From: Catelliglobosispora koreensis DSM 44566
GTDB taxonomy: Bacteria; Actinomycetota; Actinomycetes; Mycobacteriales; Micromonosporaceae
Length of the DNA stretch: 64,000 bases
Direction: 5' to 3'
Assembly (NCBI RefSeq): GCF_000379685.1
Contig: NZ_KB903250.1
Span: 62,624-126,623, forward strand
Under the pieces are notes generated by a model that saw only the letters and a list, made by a program, of their open reading frames with translations, was not told the DNA's origin and searched no databases. A program made the position numbers and the translations under genes. The first letter of the stretch is position 1. Each line of letters opens with the position of its first letter. Of the stretch, positions 35,262 through 44,286 are shown piece after piece.

Positions 35262-37997
35262 GCCCCCGGATACGACATCCTTCACCTGGGTACGCGAGGT
35301 GACCCCCAGCTTGTGCAAGATGCTCGACACGTGAATCGCAGCGGTCTTCGGCGAGATGTAGAGACGGCGAGCCAACTCGGCGTTGGTGAGACCGGCGGCG
35401 ATCAGCATGGCGACCTCCCGCTCACGTGGCGTCAGAGCACCGGTGCCGGTGACTTCACGTGTCCCCCCGTCGGGAGCCAGACCCGCCTCCGCTCGTACGC
35501 TACGCAGCTTTTCCACCCGCCAACCGCCCCACTTCGCGAGCAGTTTGGACGCCTGATCCAGATATGGAACAGCTTCTGCCGCACGGTTTTGCGCCATGAG
35601 GCTGTGCGCGTGCCCGACCGCGGCGCTTCCCCGCTGATGCGGGTTGAGCAGCTCGGCGGTCAGCGCCTCTTGGAAGCCCTTGATCGCCTCAGCGTGATTG
35701 CCGCTCGCCTGGGCGACGGTCGCGTCGATCAGTGTGCGGTATTCGTCCCAGACGTTGATGTCCAGCAGTTCAGAAACCATGCGCCGCAAGCTCTTTAGCG
35801 GAAGCCCAGCGTAGATCGCCGCTGTGATGAGATCGTTGGCCTGTGCTCCGCTGCGCCATGTCTGCTCACGAACAGCGGTGAACACTTCCTCCAGATAGGA
35901 CTCCGCCGCGGCGATGTTGTTCGTGCGGCAAGCCAGGTGGAAGGCCAATGCCGGGACGATCAGTGTCGACGGAAGCTGAAGTTGCCGCAGATCGTCAATG
36001 ACACGCGAAGCTTTCGTGAACTCACTGGCCTCAAGGTAAAGCCCGGCAAGGAAAACGGCGTGCACGTCGGCTTTGCGCCCGCGCCGCACATAGCTCAGGT
36101 CACGGCTGCGTCCCTGTTCCAGCGCCGTTATCGCGGCCTTAAGGTCACCTTCGCGCATCGCGACCCGGGCCCGGCCCTGGTAGTAGGCGGCCACGGCGGT
36201 CGACTCGAACCCGGCTCGTTCCGCGTTGACACGCATGCGTTCCAGCATCTCGGCGTGCTCGGCCGGGTCGGCTGGCGGAAGACTTTGCACCAGAACGTTT
36301 AGCGAGCGGGCGGCTAGTACCCACTCGTCGGCTTTTTCGGCGGCGTCGACGAGACCCACCAGAATCGCGCGGCCCTCGGCGGCGGTGGCGGGGCGGTCCG
36401 TTAAGGCCATGCCCTTCTCCGCGAGCGCGGACAGTTTCGCCTTCGTCAGGTCCATTTCTTCAGCCAAGGCGAGCGCGCGCTCGGCCCAGCGCAGGGCTTC
36501 TTCGGGCTCATCACGCAAGAGGGCTGACTGAGCGACCGCTGACATCGCGAGCGCCTGATCGTCACCGGGTGGCAATTCTTCAAGCAGCGCTTGGATTTCC
36601 GTGGTGAGCTGCTCCATGACGGCGATCTCGTCGGCTTCCCAGGCGAGCCGGATCATCAGGGCTTGAGCGTGTGCACGGTCCACATTGGACGCAGCGGCGT
36701 CGCGCCAGCGCTTGGCATACTCACTGGCGTCTTCGTTCAGTCCAGCGAGCCAGGCCGAACGGGCAGCCGCGGCGAGCAGTGGCGCGTCTTCGCCTGCTTC
36801 CTCAAGCCCCATCTCGGCCAGGCTGAGTGCTTGGTGCGCTGAGCCAATCGACAGGTAGAGCTCGGTGCCTTTGCGTGCCGCGGCGACCATGTCTTCGTAC
36901 CGGCCAGCGGCCTGTGCGTGCTTGGCGACCATCGCCGGGTCAGACCCGCCTGCGGTGAGCAGGGTTTCCAGCGCGGCTTCGTGCAACCGCCGACGTTGCC
37001 GTCCGAGCAGGCGGCCTGTCACGGATTCGCGCACGAGCGCGTGGCGGAACGTGAATTCGTCTTCGCCGGTCTCCACCAGAACGCCCCGCTCGACCAGCAC
37101 ACCGAGCGCCGAGATCAGTTCGTCTTCACTGGTGCCAGAGACCGTCGCGAGCAGGTCGAAGGGCACACGGTGCCCGAGCACGGCCGCGGCGTCGAGCACG
37201 CGCTGGTCGCGGGGATCGAGGTCGGCGACGTGGCGGCGCAGGACTTCGGTCACACTCCACGGCAGCGGGTGCTCACAGAGCAGTTCCGGGTCTTCGCCCT
37301 CGTGCCCACGCAACAGCTCTTCTAGGAAGAAGGGGTTGCCACCCGTGCGCCGGTGCAGCGACGACACCGCGCGGACCGTGGCCGGCTGGCCCGCCACAGC
37401 GGCGACAAATGCCCCAGTTTCCGCCTCGGTGAGCGGTTCGAGTTCGATGCGGGTCACTGGACGGCGACGATCCAGACGCGACAACAACCCGGTCGCGGGA
37501 CTGCGCCCGTCAAGGTCTCCTGGACGGAACGTCCCGATGATCAGCTTGGCCGTGTCGAGGTCAGCCAGGCGCTCGAAGAGCGCGGCGCTTTCAGAGTCAG
37601 CCCAGTGGAGATCTTCGAACACGATGACCGCTGGGCGATCCCCGATCAGTTCATTGAGCAGTGCCAGGCCGGCGTGCAAGCGCTCAACAGCGCTGCGGCC
37701 CGTGTCGGCCAGCTCGTCGAGCCGCTGGCGCGAGACGTCAGGCTCGCCGCTCAGGGCATCCATCAGCACTTCATAGGGCCGGGCGAGCGATCCGGGCTCG
37801 GCATGGCCCACGAGGACAACCGTCTCGGGCGTCAGCTTGCTCAGAAATTCCGCTATCAGCCGGGTCTTACCCATTCCGGGCTCACCGGCCACGATCGCCG
37901 CACGCGGCTGCGAAGACGAGGCGAGCTGCATCAGCTGATGCAGCTCGCGGTCACGTCCTATCATCACTGGGCTCGCCCCGTCACGCGTGCTTCGCAC
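35259..37997 (-). CDS. LuxR-family ATPase regulator (LAL type)
   Basis: A 912-residue regulator. The N-terminal AAA ATPase has Walker A GEPGMGKT and Walker [12 protein letters not shown]; the middle is a long helical TPR-like region; the C-terminal LuxR HTH (about 850-912) reads [20 protein letters not shown] then [14 protein letters not shown]. Large ATP-binding LuxR (LAL) proteins act as signal-responsive activators. GTG 37997 has TAATCT exactly 6 nt upstream. The start overlaps the small 37981-38190 gene by 17 bp. Targets are not evident. Confidence 0.94.
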   Translation of the reverse strand: MRSTRDGASPVMIGRDRELHQLMQLASSSQPRAAIVAGEPGMGKTRLIAEFLSKLTPETVVLVGHAEPGSLARPYEVLMDALSGEPDVSRQRLDELADTGRSAVERLHAGLALLNELIGDRPAVIVFEDLHWADSESAALFERLADLDTAKLIIGTFRPGDLDGRSPATGLLSRLDRRRPVTRIELEPLTEAETGAFVAAVAGQPATVRAVSSLHRRTGGNPFFLEELLRGHEGEDPELLCEHPLPWSVTEVLRRHVADLDPRDQRVLDAAAVLGHRVPFDLLATVSGTSEDELISALGVLVERGVLVETGEDEFTFRHALVRESVTGRLLGRQRRRLHEAALETLLTAGGSDPAMVAKHAQAAGRYEDMVAAARKGTELYLSIGSAHQALSLAEMGLEEAGEDAPLLAAAARSAWLAGLNEDASEYAKRWRDAAASNVDRAHAQALMIRLAWEADEIAVMEQLTTEIQALLEELPPGDDQALAMSAVAQSALLRDEPEEALRWAERALALAEEMDLTKAKLSALAEKGMALTDRPATAAEGRAILVGLVDAAEKADEWVLAARSLNVLVQSLPPADPAEHAEMLERMRVNAERAGFESTAVAAYYQGRARVAMREGDLKAAITALEQGRSRDLSYVRRGRKADVHAVFLAGLYLEASEFTKASRVIDDLRQLQLPSTLIVPALAFHLACRTNNIAAAESYLEEVFTAVREQTWRSGAQANDLITAAIYAGLPLKSLRRMVSELLDINVWDEYRTLIDATVAQASGNHAEAIKGFQEALTAELLNPHQRGSAAVGHAHSLMAQNRAAEAVPYLDQASKLLAKWGGWRVEKLRSVRAEAGLAPDGGTREVTGTGALTPREREVAMLIAAGLTNAELARRLYISPKTAAIHVSSILHKLGVTSRTQVKDVVSGG

Positions 37998-38190
37998 GGG
38001 TCGAGATTACCGGCTCCCTCGCACGCTGTGCTTTGTTGTTATCGGTGAGACGGCGCTTGATGGCTTGGAAGAGTCGCTCTTGCTCGGCTTCGGCGATCAG
38101 CTCGCGGTGGTGTTCGTTGATCTGGCCGAGGAGGAGTTCCGGGTGGAGTATCACTGTCTTTTTCCCTTCATCGCTTTCTGATGTACTCAT
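37981..38190 (-). CDS. Small helical protein, probable
   Basis: A 69-residue, charge-rich, mostly helical protein ([20 protein letters not shown], then [12 protein letters not shown]). Short proteins with this LHPE...HxxxL style are common in actinobacteria and have no known function. Its ATG at 38190 has no strong ribosome site; TACTCG lies 7 nt upstream. The stop is inside the first codons of the LuxR gene. I give moderate confidence because the reading frame is short. Confidence 0.55.
   Translation of the reverse strand: MSTSESDEGKKTVILHPELLLGQINEHHRELIAEAEQERLFQAIKRRLTDNNKAQRAREPVISTRAKHA
38004..38009 (-). promoter_or_regulatory. -10 hexamer, leaderless promoter of the LuxR gene
   Basis: TAATCT on the minus strand, exactly 6 nt before GTG 37997; it lies inside the small upstream gene. 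Confidence 0.6.
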
Positions 38191-38250
38191 CTTCTAGCGA
38201 GTAAGGGCCGATGCCATCCACAGCAGTTACCTATCTTGGCCAGACCTACC

Positions 38251-38282
38251 TACCTAGGCGTCTTGGGTACCCGTCCTAGGTA
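38251..38282 (-). terminator. Palindrome at the 3' end of the Clp-N/M48 gene
   Basis: tacctagg (38251-38258) and cctaggta (38275-38282) are inverted partners with gggtaccc between them. The structure overlaps the stop codon. It is rich in CTAG, a tetramer usually scarce in bacterial DNA. Confidence 0.5.
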
Positions 38283-39501
38283 TACCTATGCCGAACCGGC
38301 GCACGATCCATAACCGCAGCGCAACGGGCGGATGGGTGCGGGCCGGCCGATACCTAGGGCCGCCGGCCCGATCAAAGAACGAAACCATCTGCTGGTACGA
38401 AGTGAGCCGCACCCCGATCAGATCGCACGCGATCTCGGCCCGCCACGACACCATGACGTGGTGCGCGACCAGGCTGACCGCGGCGAGCACCCAGACCGAG
38501 GGCTCAAAGGTCACGAAGGCTGGCACCGCCAGGCTGTAGAGCGCCCAGATCCGGAAGGTCCCGTGGGACGAGTCGTTGCGCAGCACGTGCGCCAGCTCGT
38601 GGGCGACGACCTCACCACTTTCGGCCGGGCGGTTGAAGACCTCGCGCGAAACGCCGATGCGGGCCTTAGTTCCGATGCGGACCGCGTGGTCGTCAAGCTT
38701 GTAGTCGTCGCGCAGCCATAGCGCGAAGTCGCTGACACCCCAGCTGGCTAGAAGCTCACGTAACTGAGGCGGCGTGAATAAGACGGTGGAGGATTCCGGG
38801 GCGGGGATGCGTGCGCGGCTGAAACGCCAGGCGTAGAGCGCCATCCTGACGACCAGGAAGACAGCGGCGAGCGCGAGCACGAGTTCTGGACCTGACGTGT
38901 TCCTTGTCAGCTCCACCATGAGGGCGAGCGTTGCCGCGTACCACAAAGCGCTGACGATGTAACCCGCGAAGTGACGCCGCGGACGCGGCCAGTCCCACCC
39001 GCTCGCCTCGACGAGCAATTGGCGAAACTCAGCGGACAGTTCGACGGCAGCGTCCGGTTGGGACGGCACGTGTTGCGCCGCAACGGCCATCTCGATCGCG
39101 CTGAAGTCAGCGCCGATCTCCGCGAGCGCGAACGCCGCCGCTGAGTGCTGGACGCGGATCATCGCGAGGATGAGGTGACCGGCCGTGATGATCCGCTTGT
39201 GGCCCAGGCGCTTGGACTCCCAGACCGCTTGCTCCAGAACCTCTTGCGCTTCAGCGGAATAGGCCACGGCCCGCTTCTGGGTTTCGGCAAAGGCAGGTGG
39301 TCGCTGACGGGTGACCTGCTCTCGTACCCTCTGGGGTGTTATCCCTTGCTGGACAAGCGCTTTGACCGCGGGATCCTTCTCGGCCGTGAGCAAGCCAAGC
39401 AGCATGGCGGCACTGTCCAAAGTGTCGAAACGCAACTCTCTGGCCGCGACCTGACCCTGGATCAGCGCCTGCCTCGCCTCTTCGGTGAAGTTATGGAGCA
39501 T
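38254..39501 (-). CDS. Clp-N domain fused to membrane M48-type metalloprotease
   Basis: A 415-residue protein. Residues 1-140 contain two Clp N-terminal repeats (FTEEARQALIQGQVAARELR; LGHKRIITAGHLILAMIR), normally found at the front of ClpC/ClpA chaperones for adaptor and substrate binding. Membrane segments lie at about 178-197 and 206-224, then a zincin core with VVAHELAHVLRND (His301, Glu302, His305) and EIACD (Glu356, Asp360), followed by two more helices around 316-352. This is a complete M48-like site. No AAA+ ATPase is present. The gene overlaps the upstream Clp-N gene by 11 bp, so both are made together. Confidence 0.88.
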   Translation of the reverse strand: MLHNFTEEARQALIQGQVAARELRFDTLDSAAMLLGLLTAEKDPAVKALVQQGITPQRVREQVTRQRPPAFAETQKRAVAYSAEAQEVLEQAVWESKRLGHKRIITAGHLILAMIRVQHSAAAFALAEIGADFSAIEMAVAAQHVPSQPDAAVELSAEFRQLLVEASGWDWPRPRRHFAGYIVSALWYAATLALMVELTRNTSGPELVLALAAVFLVVRMALYAWRFSRARIPAPESSTVLFTPPQLRELLASWGVSDFALWLRDDYKLDDHAVRIGTKARIGVSREVFNRPAESGEVVAHELAHVLRNDSSHGTFRIWALYSLAVPAFVTFEPSVWVLAAVSLVAHHVMVSWRAEIACDLIGVRLTSYQQMVSFFDRAGGPRYRPARTHPPVALRLWIVRRFGIGIPRTGTQDA

Positions 39502-39934
39502 TGCCGAACTTTGCTTCCACGGCCGCCTCCAAAGCGCCTAAGTCCGCAACACACGACCAGAGCAGTTGCGCGCCAAGCGATTCCCGCAGGCGCACGAGCG
39601 CGAGCAGGAGGTGACCTGAACCAAGGGTTTCCGATCCGGAGTAATGCGCGAGTTTCTGGGCATCAGACAGAATCGTGATGATCTCGTCGGTTAACGGGAG
39701 AACCCCGGGCATGACGGGCCGCTCCGGCAACGGCCAGCGTGCCGCGATGAGATCCCGCACGGCCGCAGCCGAAACCCCTTGTGCGGCCAGGGTTTTCGCG
39801 GCAGGGCTGAATTCGGTGACTAGCATTCCTAGCAGAAGCCCGGCACTGTCGAGGCCGTCACGGCCGATTGATTTGGCGGCTTCATGAGCATTCGCGATGA
39901 CGGCTTCGGCGTCCATGGCAAGACGGTCGATCAT
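39491..39934 (-). CDS. Stand-alone Clp N-terminal domain protein
   Basis: A 147-residue protein that is only a double Clp-N repeat: MIDRLAMDAEAVIANAHEAA, GLDSAGLLLGMLV, then GSETLGSGHLLLALVRL. Such proteins (ClpN or ClpC-like) can serve as adaptors or peptide-binding modules. ATG 39934 has GAGGGG 7 nt upstream; earlier in-frame codons run through promoter sequence. It is the first gene of a two-gene operon with the Clp-N/M48 protease, which suggests the free domain binds or regulates that protease. Confidence 0.9.
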   Translation of the reverse strand: MIDRLAMDAEAVIANAHEAAKSIGRDGLDSAGLLLGMLVTEFSPAAKTLAAQGVSAAAVRDLIAARWPLPERPVMPGVLPLTDEIITILSDAQKLAHYSGSETLGSGHLLLALVRLRESLGAQLLWSCVADLGALEAAVEAKFGNAP

Positions 39935-39960
39935 GGTGCGTCCCCTCGTGATTGGAACGC

Positions 39961-39966
39961 ATGATA
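39961..39966 (-). promoter_or_regulatory. -10 hexamer of the Clp-N operon
   Basis: TATCAT on the minus strand would start RNA near 39954, leaving a leader of about 20 nt with the GAGGGG ribosome site at 39942-39947. Confidence 0.45.
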
Positions 39967-40016
39967 GCCGAACCAACCCAGGTGAAAGGTATTCACATTT
40001 ACCTCTGTCTGTACTA

Positions 40017-40047
40017 CCGTGCGGTAACCACGGCGTAACCACGCCGT
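40017..40047 (+). promoter_or_regulatory. Two overlapping hairpins upstream of the SGNH gene
   Basis: ccgtg (40017-40021) can pair with cacgg (40029-40033), and acggcgt (40030-40036) with acgccgt (40041-40047). The two share 40030-40033, so they exclude each other. They lie 27 bp or more before the start codon; they may be an operator or a leader switch. Confidence 0.4.
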
Positions 40048-40073
40048 ATTCACCCCCATCGCAAGGAGCCCGG

Positions 40074-41630
40074 ATGAGGCGATCAACCGCCATAGTCACC
40101 GCCCTGCTGATAGGGCTCGCGTTACCGGTCCCCGCGGCACAGGCGGCGGCCCGTCCCCCGATTCAGCCGCTGCCAGCAGATCTGGAAGTCATTCGCGCCA
40201 GCGAAGCGACCGCTCTGTACGGCAGCCCGGGTATCAAGCCGATCGAACAGCGCAAGACCTCGCTCATCACCATGGGAGACAGCGAGATCTCGGGCGAAGG
40301 CGTCGGCAACTATGTCCCAGGGACGCACCAAGATGGAAACTGGTGCGACCGCTCCTATGACCAGGCCGTTTTCCGCACTGGCATTCCCTCGGACACGCAA
40401 TACAACCTGGCCTGCTCGGGCGGCCAGCCGGTGCACCTCATCGAGGGATCCGGCCAGCGCCAGTGGAACGAGCTAAACCAGGGCGACTACCTTGCCATCA
40501 AGGCCCGCAACACACACGTCAAGCTCATCTGGATCGTCGTGGGCGCCAACGGTGAAGGGACCATCCAGTTTGGACCCGTCGCCACCGACTGCGCGGTCAA
40601 GCGAGTCTTCTTCCAGGGTCCGTGCTACGGCACGTACACCGACCAGTGGGCGATCCGCACCGACGGCAGCCGCCAGCAGGTCGAGCAAGTTCTGGCCAGT
40701 GTCAAGCAGACCATGACCAGAGCCGGTTACCTGGCGACTGACTACGAGCTGGCGCTGATGTCCTACCCCAGCCCGGGTTCGCCGGATGTCGAAGACAACC
40801 CGAACTTCCCCGGCTGGTACGGCGGCGGATGTCTGATTTACTTGCACGACGCCGCTTTCGCCCGCAACAAGGCCGTGCCGATGTTCGAAACGGCCCTGCG
40901 CAGGGCAGCCCAGAACCAAAGTGTGCGCTACCTCGACGCGAGCCGGCTCTTCCACGGCCACGAAGTCTGCACTGACAGCACCTCAGTGCGCGGTCTGTTC
41001 ATCGAGGTTGGCATCTGGGACGAAAACGCCGCGAGGCAATCGTTCCACCCGAACTACCGCGGCCACGGCATGTTCGCCCAGTGCATGACCGCGTTCTTCA
41101 CCTCCGGCTTGTCCACAGCGTCCTGTGTGGACCCGGCTTCCACCGGCCAGGGTGTGCTCTACCCGGGGCTGATGGAGTTCAAGCAGCTGCGCAACGCCGG
41201 AACAGGTGGCTGCGCAGACGGTGAAGGCTACAACTCCCGCAACGCCACCAAACAGGTCAGCTGGACTTGCCACGGCGGACGCAACCAGGGTTTCTGGTAC
41301 GACTCCACCCGCCAGTCCGTGCACTCCGAGCTCTCCCACGACCGTTGCCTTGACGTGCGTGGCGGCTCGATCAGCGCCAACACCGAAGTCATCATCTACG
41401 ACTGCCACGGTGGCAACAACCAGAAGTGGGTCTTCGCCGGCAACCAGATCAAGCCGGCGACCAACAGCGGACTGTGCCTCGCTTTTGACAGCCCCTCTTC
41501 CGGAGCGCCGCGCCTGCGCTTGCAAACGTGCGGCACCTCAACCCGGCAGCAGTGGTCGTTCGAATCCCGCAACTTCGCCAACCCCGTTGGCTACGGATAC
41601 AACGACTTCATCGGTTCCCGGGTGTACTAA
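40074..41630 (+). CDS. Secreted SGNH-type hydrolase with ricin-B lectin domain
   Basis: A 518-residue exported protein. Signal peptide about 1-25 (cleavage near AQA-AARPP). The SGNH/GDSL block is SLITMGDSEISGEG with Ser70 as nucleophile; IVVGANGEG stands where GxND is usual, and SFHPNYRGHG supplies the His of the DxxH/HPN block. Residues from about 375 form a ricin-type beta-trefoil with QxW-like motifs NQGFW, NQKWVF and RQQWSF. It probably removes ester groups from a glycan. ATG 40074 has AAGGAG upstream. A bidirectional terminator follows. Confidence 0.92.
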   Translation: MRRSTAIVTALLIGLALPVPAAQAAARPPIQPLPADLEVIRASEATALYGSPGIKPIEQRKTSLITMGDSEISGEGVGNYVPGTHQDGNWCDRSYDQAVFRTGIPSDTQYNLACSGGQPVHLIEGSGQRQWNELNQGDYLAIKARNTHVKLIWIVVGANGEGTIQFGPVATDCAVKRVFFQGPCYGTYTDQWAIRTDGSRQQVEQVLASVKQTMTRAGYLATDYELALMSYPSPGSPDVEDNPNFPGWYGGGCLIYLHDAAFARNKAVPMFETALRRAAQNQSVRYLDASRLFHGHEVCTDSTSVRGLFIEVGIWDENAARQSFHPNYRGHGMFAQCMTAFFTSGLSTASCVDPASTGQGVLYPGLMEFKQLRNAGTGGCADGEGYNSRNATKQVSWTCHGGRNQGFWYDSTRQSVHSELSHDRCLDVRGGSISANTEVIIYDCHGGNNQKWVFAGNQIKPATNSGLCLAFDSPSSGAPRLRLQTCGTSTRQQWSFESRNFANPVGYGYNDFIGSRVY

Positions 41631-41642
41631 AACAGCCTGACA

Positions 41643-41679
41643 GCGAAGGCCGGCCGGGACCTTCCCAGCCGGCCTTCGC
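41643..41679. terminator. Bidirectional terminator
   Basis: gcgaaggccggc (41643-41654) and gccggccttcgc (41668-41679) form a perfect 12-bp stem with a 13-nt loop, between the convergent SGNH gene (stop 41630) and the small secreted protein gene (stop 41686). Confidence 0.88.
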
Positions 41680-41685
41680 CGTCGG

Positions 41686-42069
41686 TTACGGGAAGTAGAT
41701 GTACGGGCTGTACTTCCAGCCCAGGCTCGATCCGCTGCAGGTGAAGAACTCGACCTCCGTGCGGCCCGATCCCGTGCTGGTGATGTACTTGTGCACCTCC
41801 GGATAGCGCCCGAGGTGGTCGATGACCGCCGTGTAGTGATACACGCGCACGCCATTCGTCCGTAGATAGACCTGCGCGGTGCACTCGGAACCCCAAGAGT
41901 TCACATAGAAGTCACCGCTTTGCCGGCCATACGAGTTCGAGTAGCTGGAGCAGGGACTCAGCCTCTGCTGCAGGCAGCCACCGCCGCTCTGAGCCTGCGC
42001 CGCTGTCGGCACCGCCATCACGCCGACCGCGATAGCTGCCGCCAGTAGCACTGATGCGAGTCGTTTCAC
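41686..42069 (-). CDS. Small secreted cysteine-containing protein
   Basis: A 127-residue protein with a clear signal peptide (about 1-27, VKRLASVLLAAAIAVGVMAV, cleavage near AQA-QSGGG). The mature part of about 100 residues has four cysteines (GGGCLQQRLSPCSS, SECTAQV, FFTCSG), likely two disulfides, and many Tyr and Ser. I do not recognise a family. GTG 42069 has AGGGAG 5 nt upstream. It is divergent from the SARP gene across an AT-rich 112-bp space, which suggests control by it. Confidence 0.85.
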   Translation of the reverse strand: MKRLASVLLAAAIAVGVMAVPTAAQAQSGGGCLQQRLSPCSSYSNSYGRQSGDFYVNSWGSECTAQVYLRTNGVRVYHYTAVIDHLGRYPEVHKYITSTGSGRTEVEFFTCSGSSLGWKYSPYIYFP

Positions 42070-42148
42070 GAAATCTCCCTTCGTGCGTCTTTGCGCAACT
42101 GAAAGCGTTGCAGTACAAGCATCAGCGATGGATATCATTGCCTTACAC

Positions 42149-42168
42149 ATCGATGTTCCATAATCGAT
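42149..42168. promoter_or_regulatory. ATCGAT direct repeats, possible SARP-type site
   Basis: ATCGAT occurs at 42149-42154 and 42163-42168 (14-bp spacing) in the AT-rich space between the secreted protein gene and the SARP gene. SARP proteins bind direct repeats, but usually at 11-bp spacing, so this is tentative. Confidence 0.3.
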
Positions 42169-42181
42169 CTCATATACAACT

Positions 42182-42940
42182 ATGTTGCAAACGGGGGCAA
42201 CACACTTGAGGACGTCATTGGTCCTTTTTGGACGGCCAAGTCTGTGGTTTGAAGGCAGTGAGATCGACCTTGGCCCCAATAAACAACGCGGCATTCTAGC
42301 TGTCCTCGCTCTTGGTCAGGGGCAGCACATCTCAGCAAGCACGGTGATTGACCGGGTCTGGGGGACGGAACCACCCACCCGCGCGCGCGAACTTCTTTAC
42401 AACTACGTGGCCCGGCTGCGATCGAGACTCGCCAGCGTGCCAGGCGTTGGCATCAAAAGCAGCAATGGTTACAGCATGACGCTGGAGGACGAATCGGTTG
42501 ACGTGTTTAGGTTCCGCCGGATCGTGGCTGACGCCCGGCTCGTGAGTGGCAGTCAACAGCAGGTCCACCTGTTGCGCGAAGGGCTGGCGCTTTGGCGTGA
42601 TGAGCCTTTGGCTGGCCTGCAAGGCGCGTGGTTCTCAGCCATGCGCGCCTCGCTGGAGACGCAGCGGACGATCGCGATCGTGGAGCGTTTCGAGCTGGAG
42701 CTTCAGCTCGGCATGCACCGGGTGATAGTCGACGAGCTATCCGCGTTGCACGCCCAAAGCCCGGGCTCGGAACCCTTGGCCTGCCTGCTTATGCGGGCGT
42801 TCACGCGGTGTGACCTGCAGACCGAAGCCCTGCGAGTGTTCCGCGACACCCACCGGACCCTGAGCGAGCTTTACGGAGTGGAGCCGGGCAAGCGGCTCTG
42901 CGATCTGCACCACGCCGTCCTATCCGGCGCCGCCATCTAA
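42182..42940 (+). CDS. SARP/AfsR-family regulator (BTAD)
   Basis: A 252-residue regulator with an OmpR-like winged helix (about 10-95: FGRPSLWFEGSEIDLGPNKQ, ISASTVIDRVWG, LLYNYVARLRSRL) and a BTAD bacterial transcriptional activation domain (about 100-250). SARPs activate secondary metabolite or related genes, often next door. Start ATG 42182 is the simplest choice; TTG 42206 is possible. It is divergent from the small secreted protein and overlaps the TetR gene 3' end by 4 bp. Confidence 0.92.
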   Translation: MLQTGATHLRTSLVLFGRPSLWFEGSEIDLGPNKQRGILAVLALGQGQHISASTVIDRVWGTEPPTRARELLYNYVARLRSRLASVPGVGIKSSNGYSMTLEDESVDVFRFRRIVADARLVSGSQQQVHLLREGLALWRDEPLAGLQGAWFSAMRASLETQRTIAIVERFELELQLGMHRVIVDELSALHAQSPGSEPLACLLMRAFTRCDLQTEALRVFRDTHRTLSELYGVEPGKRLCDLHHAVLSGAAI

Positions 42941-43530
42941 CTGTCGCTGGCAAGGATGGTATCTAGGAGCGGGGCTAGCCGCGTGGCGGCGTCGAACATG
43001 GCGGGTGCGCCATACCGTTCGGCGTGCAGGTGCGAGAGCATCTCCAAACCGAGATAAGTGGCCACGGCGGCGGCTGCTAGCTCCGGCACGGGAAGCAAGG
43101 CCGCCAGAGGGCTTTCGCCGAGCAGTCCGTTTAGGACAGACTCGGCGAACTCCTGCCAGCGGGCCGTTTCAGCACGCACCGTTTCGGCCAGCTGCGGGGA
43201 GGTTACCGCTGCGGCGACAAGTTCCTGGATCGCGGCGATGTGCCCACTGGACTCGTCCTCTTGGTAGAGCACGCGAAGACGGCCGATCAGATCGGTGGCA
43301 CCACTGACTTCCGCTGTCTCAGCGCGGTACCGCTCCAGCCGCCGTTGGCTCGTATACGTTGCCGTGGCGGCGAAGAGGTCGCCGAGATCGGCGAAGTGGT
43401 AGTAGATGACACCGGGAGCGAACCCGCCAGTCTTGGCGATAGCACGAGCCGTGGTTTTGGAGTAGCCCTCAACCGACAGCGTGCGCACGGTCGCTTGCAT
43501 GATTCGCTCACGGGTTTCGGGACGCGGCAC
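42937..43530 (-). CDS. TetR-family repressor of the desaturase operon
   Basis: A 197-residue TetR regulator. The HTH lies at about 8-52 (RERIMQATVRTLSVEGYSKT, then GGFAPGVIYYHFADLGDLFA). The C-terminal ligand domain is typical in length. It is the last gene of a leftward operon with the desaturase and FAD oxidoreductase; GTG 43530 directly abuts the desaturase stop codon. It may bind the tgaacatatgttca palindrome at the start of the operon. Confidence 0.92.
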   Translation of the reverse strand: MPRPETRERIMQATVRTLSVEGYSKTTARAIAKTGGFAPGVIYYHFADLGDLFAATATYTSQRRLERYRAETAEVSGATDLIGRLRVLYQEDESSGHIAAIQELVAAAVTSPQLAETVRAETARWQEFAESVLNGLLGESPLAALLPVPELAAAAVATYLGLEMLSHLHAERYGAPAMFDAATRLAPLLDTILASDS

Positions 43531-44286
43531 TTAGGGGACCTTCCAGGGCCGGACCCCCACGGCTTCCAGCACCGGGTCGAGCCGCCGCGACAATTCCGCG
43601 AGCTTGTGACTGGGCACCTGGGGGTAGAGGTGGTGTTCGAGGTGATAGGTCAGCTCAAGGAAGATAGCCGGAATGATGCGCCCGCGCAGGGTTCTCGTTT
43701 GCGTGTACGGCGTATCGCCGTAACCGTGATGCGGAAGGTAAACCGTGAGCAGCGGATACACCCAGCTGCCAACGATCGCGAGCGCCGCGTAGAGCAGAAC
43801 GCCGGGCACGAATAGCCCGACGGTCAGTGCGGTCAACGGCACGAGTGCTTCGGCGACGAGCCATTTGCGTTGTGCTGGCACGCGTTTGAAAGACCACCAC
43901 CAGAGCTTGCCGAGAAACACCGGTCCATAGCAGATCGCTCCGATGAAGGAGAGCTTCGCTGGGTACCCCTCGGGATCGTCTTGTCCTGGAAAGACCTTGT
44001 GATGCTGCGTGTGTGTGATGCGGTACGCGTGCCCGCTCTCCAGCAACACGAGCCCGCAGAAAAACAGCGCCCACTCGGTCGCCTGAGGACCGAGCCCGAT
44101 CGCCCGGTGCACGACGTCATGCGTGACGGTCACGACAGCGACGAAGATGCCGAACATGACTAGGGGCGTAAGCCACCACCACCCCTGCCACACCACGAAG
44201 GCGAAGACAGCGACACCTATGAAGGGCCGTGCCAGGGCGGCAATGCGCTGTGCCCGGGTCGTCACGAGGAGGTCGTCGGTAATCAA
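43531..44286 (-). CDS. Membrane fatty-acid desaturase / carotenoid hydroxylase-like protein
   Basis: A di-iron membrane enzyme of about 251 residues. The histidine boxes are HDVVH, HTQHH and HLEHHLYP, plus LPHHGYGD. The set fits the fatty-acid desaturase superfamily, which includes carotene ketolases and hydroxylases; the C-terminal LYPQVPSHKLAELSRRLDP is family-typical. With the CrtI-like oxidoreductase upstream it may modify a carotenoid or a polyene. TTG 44286 overlaps the upstream stop as TTGA; GTG 44265 is another possible start. Confidence 0.85.
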   Translation of the reverse strand: MITDDLLVTTRAQRIAALARPFIGVAVFAFVVWQGWWWLTPLVMFGIFVAVVTVTHDVVHRAIGLGPQATEWALFFCGLVLLESGHAYRITHTQHHKVFPGQDDPEGYPAKLSFIGAICYGPVFLGKLWWWSFKRVPAQRKWLVAEALVPLTALTVGLFVPGVLLYAALAIVGSWVYPLLTVYLPHHGYGDTPYTQTRTLRGRIIPAIFLELTYHLEHHLYPQVPSHKLAELSRRLDPVLEAVGVRPWKVP

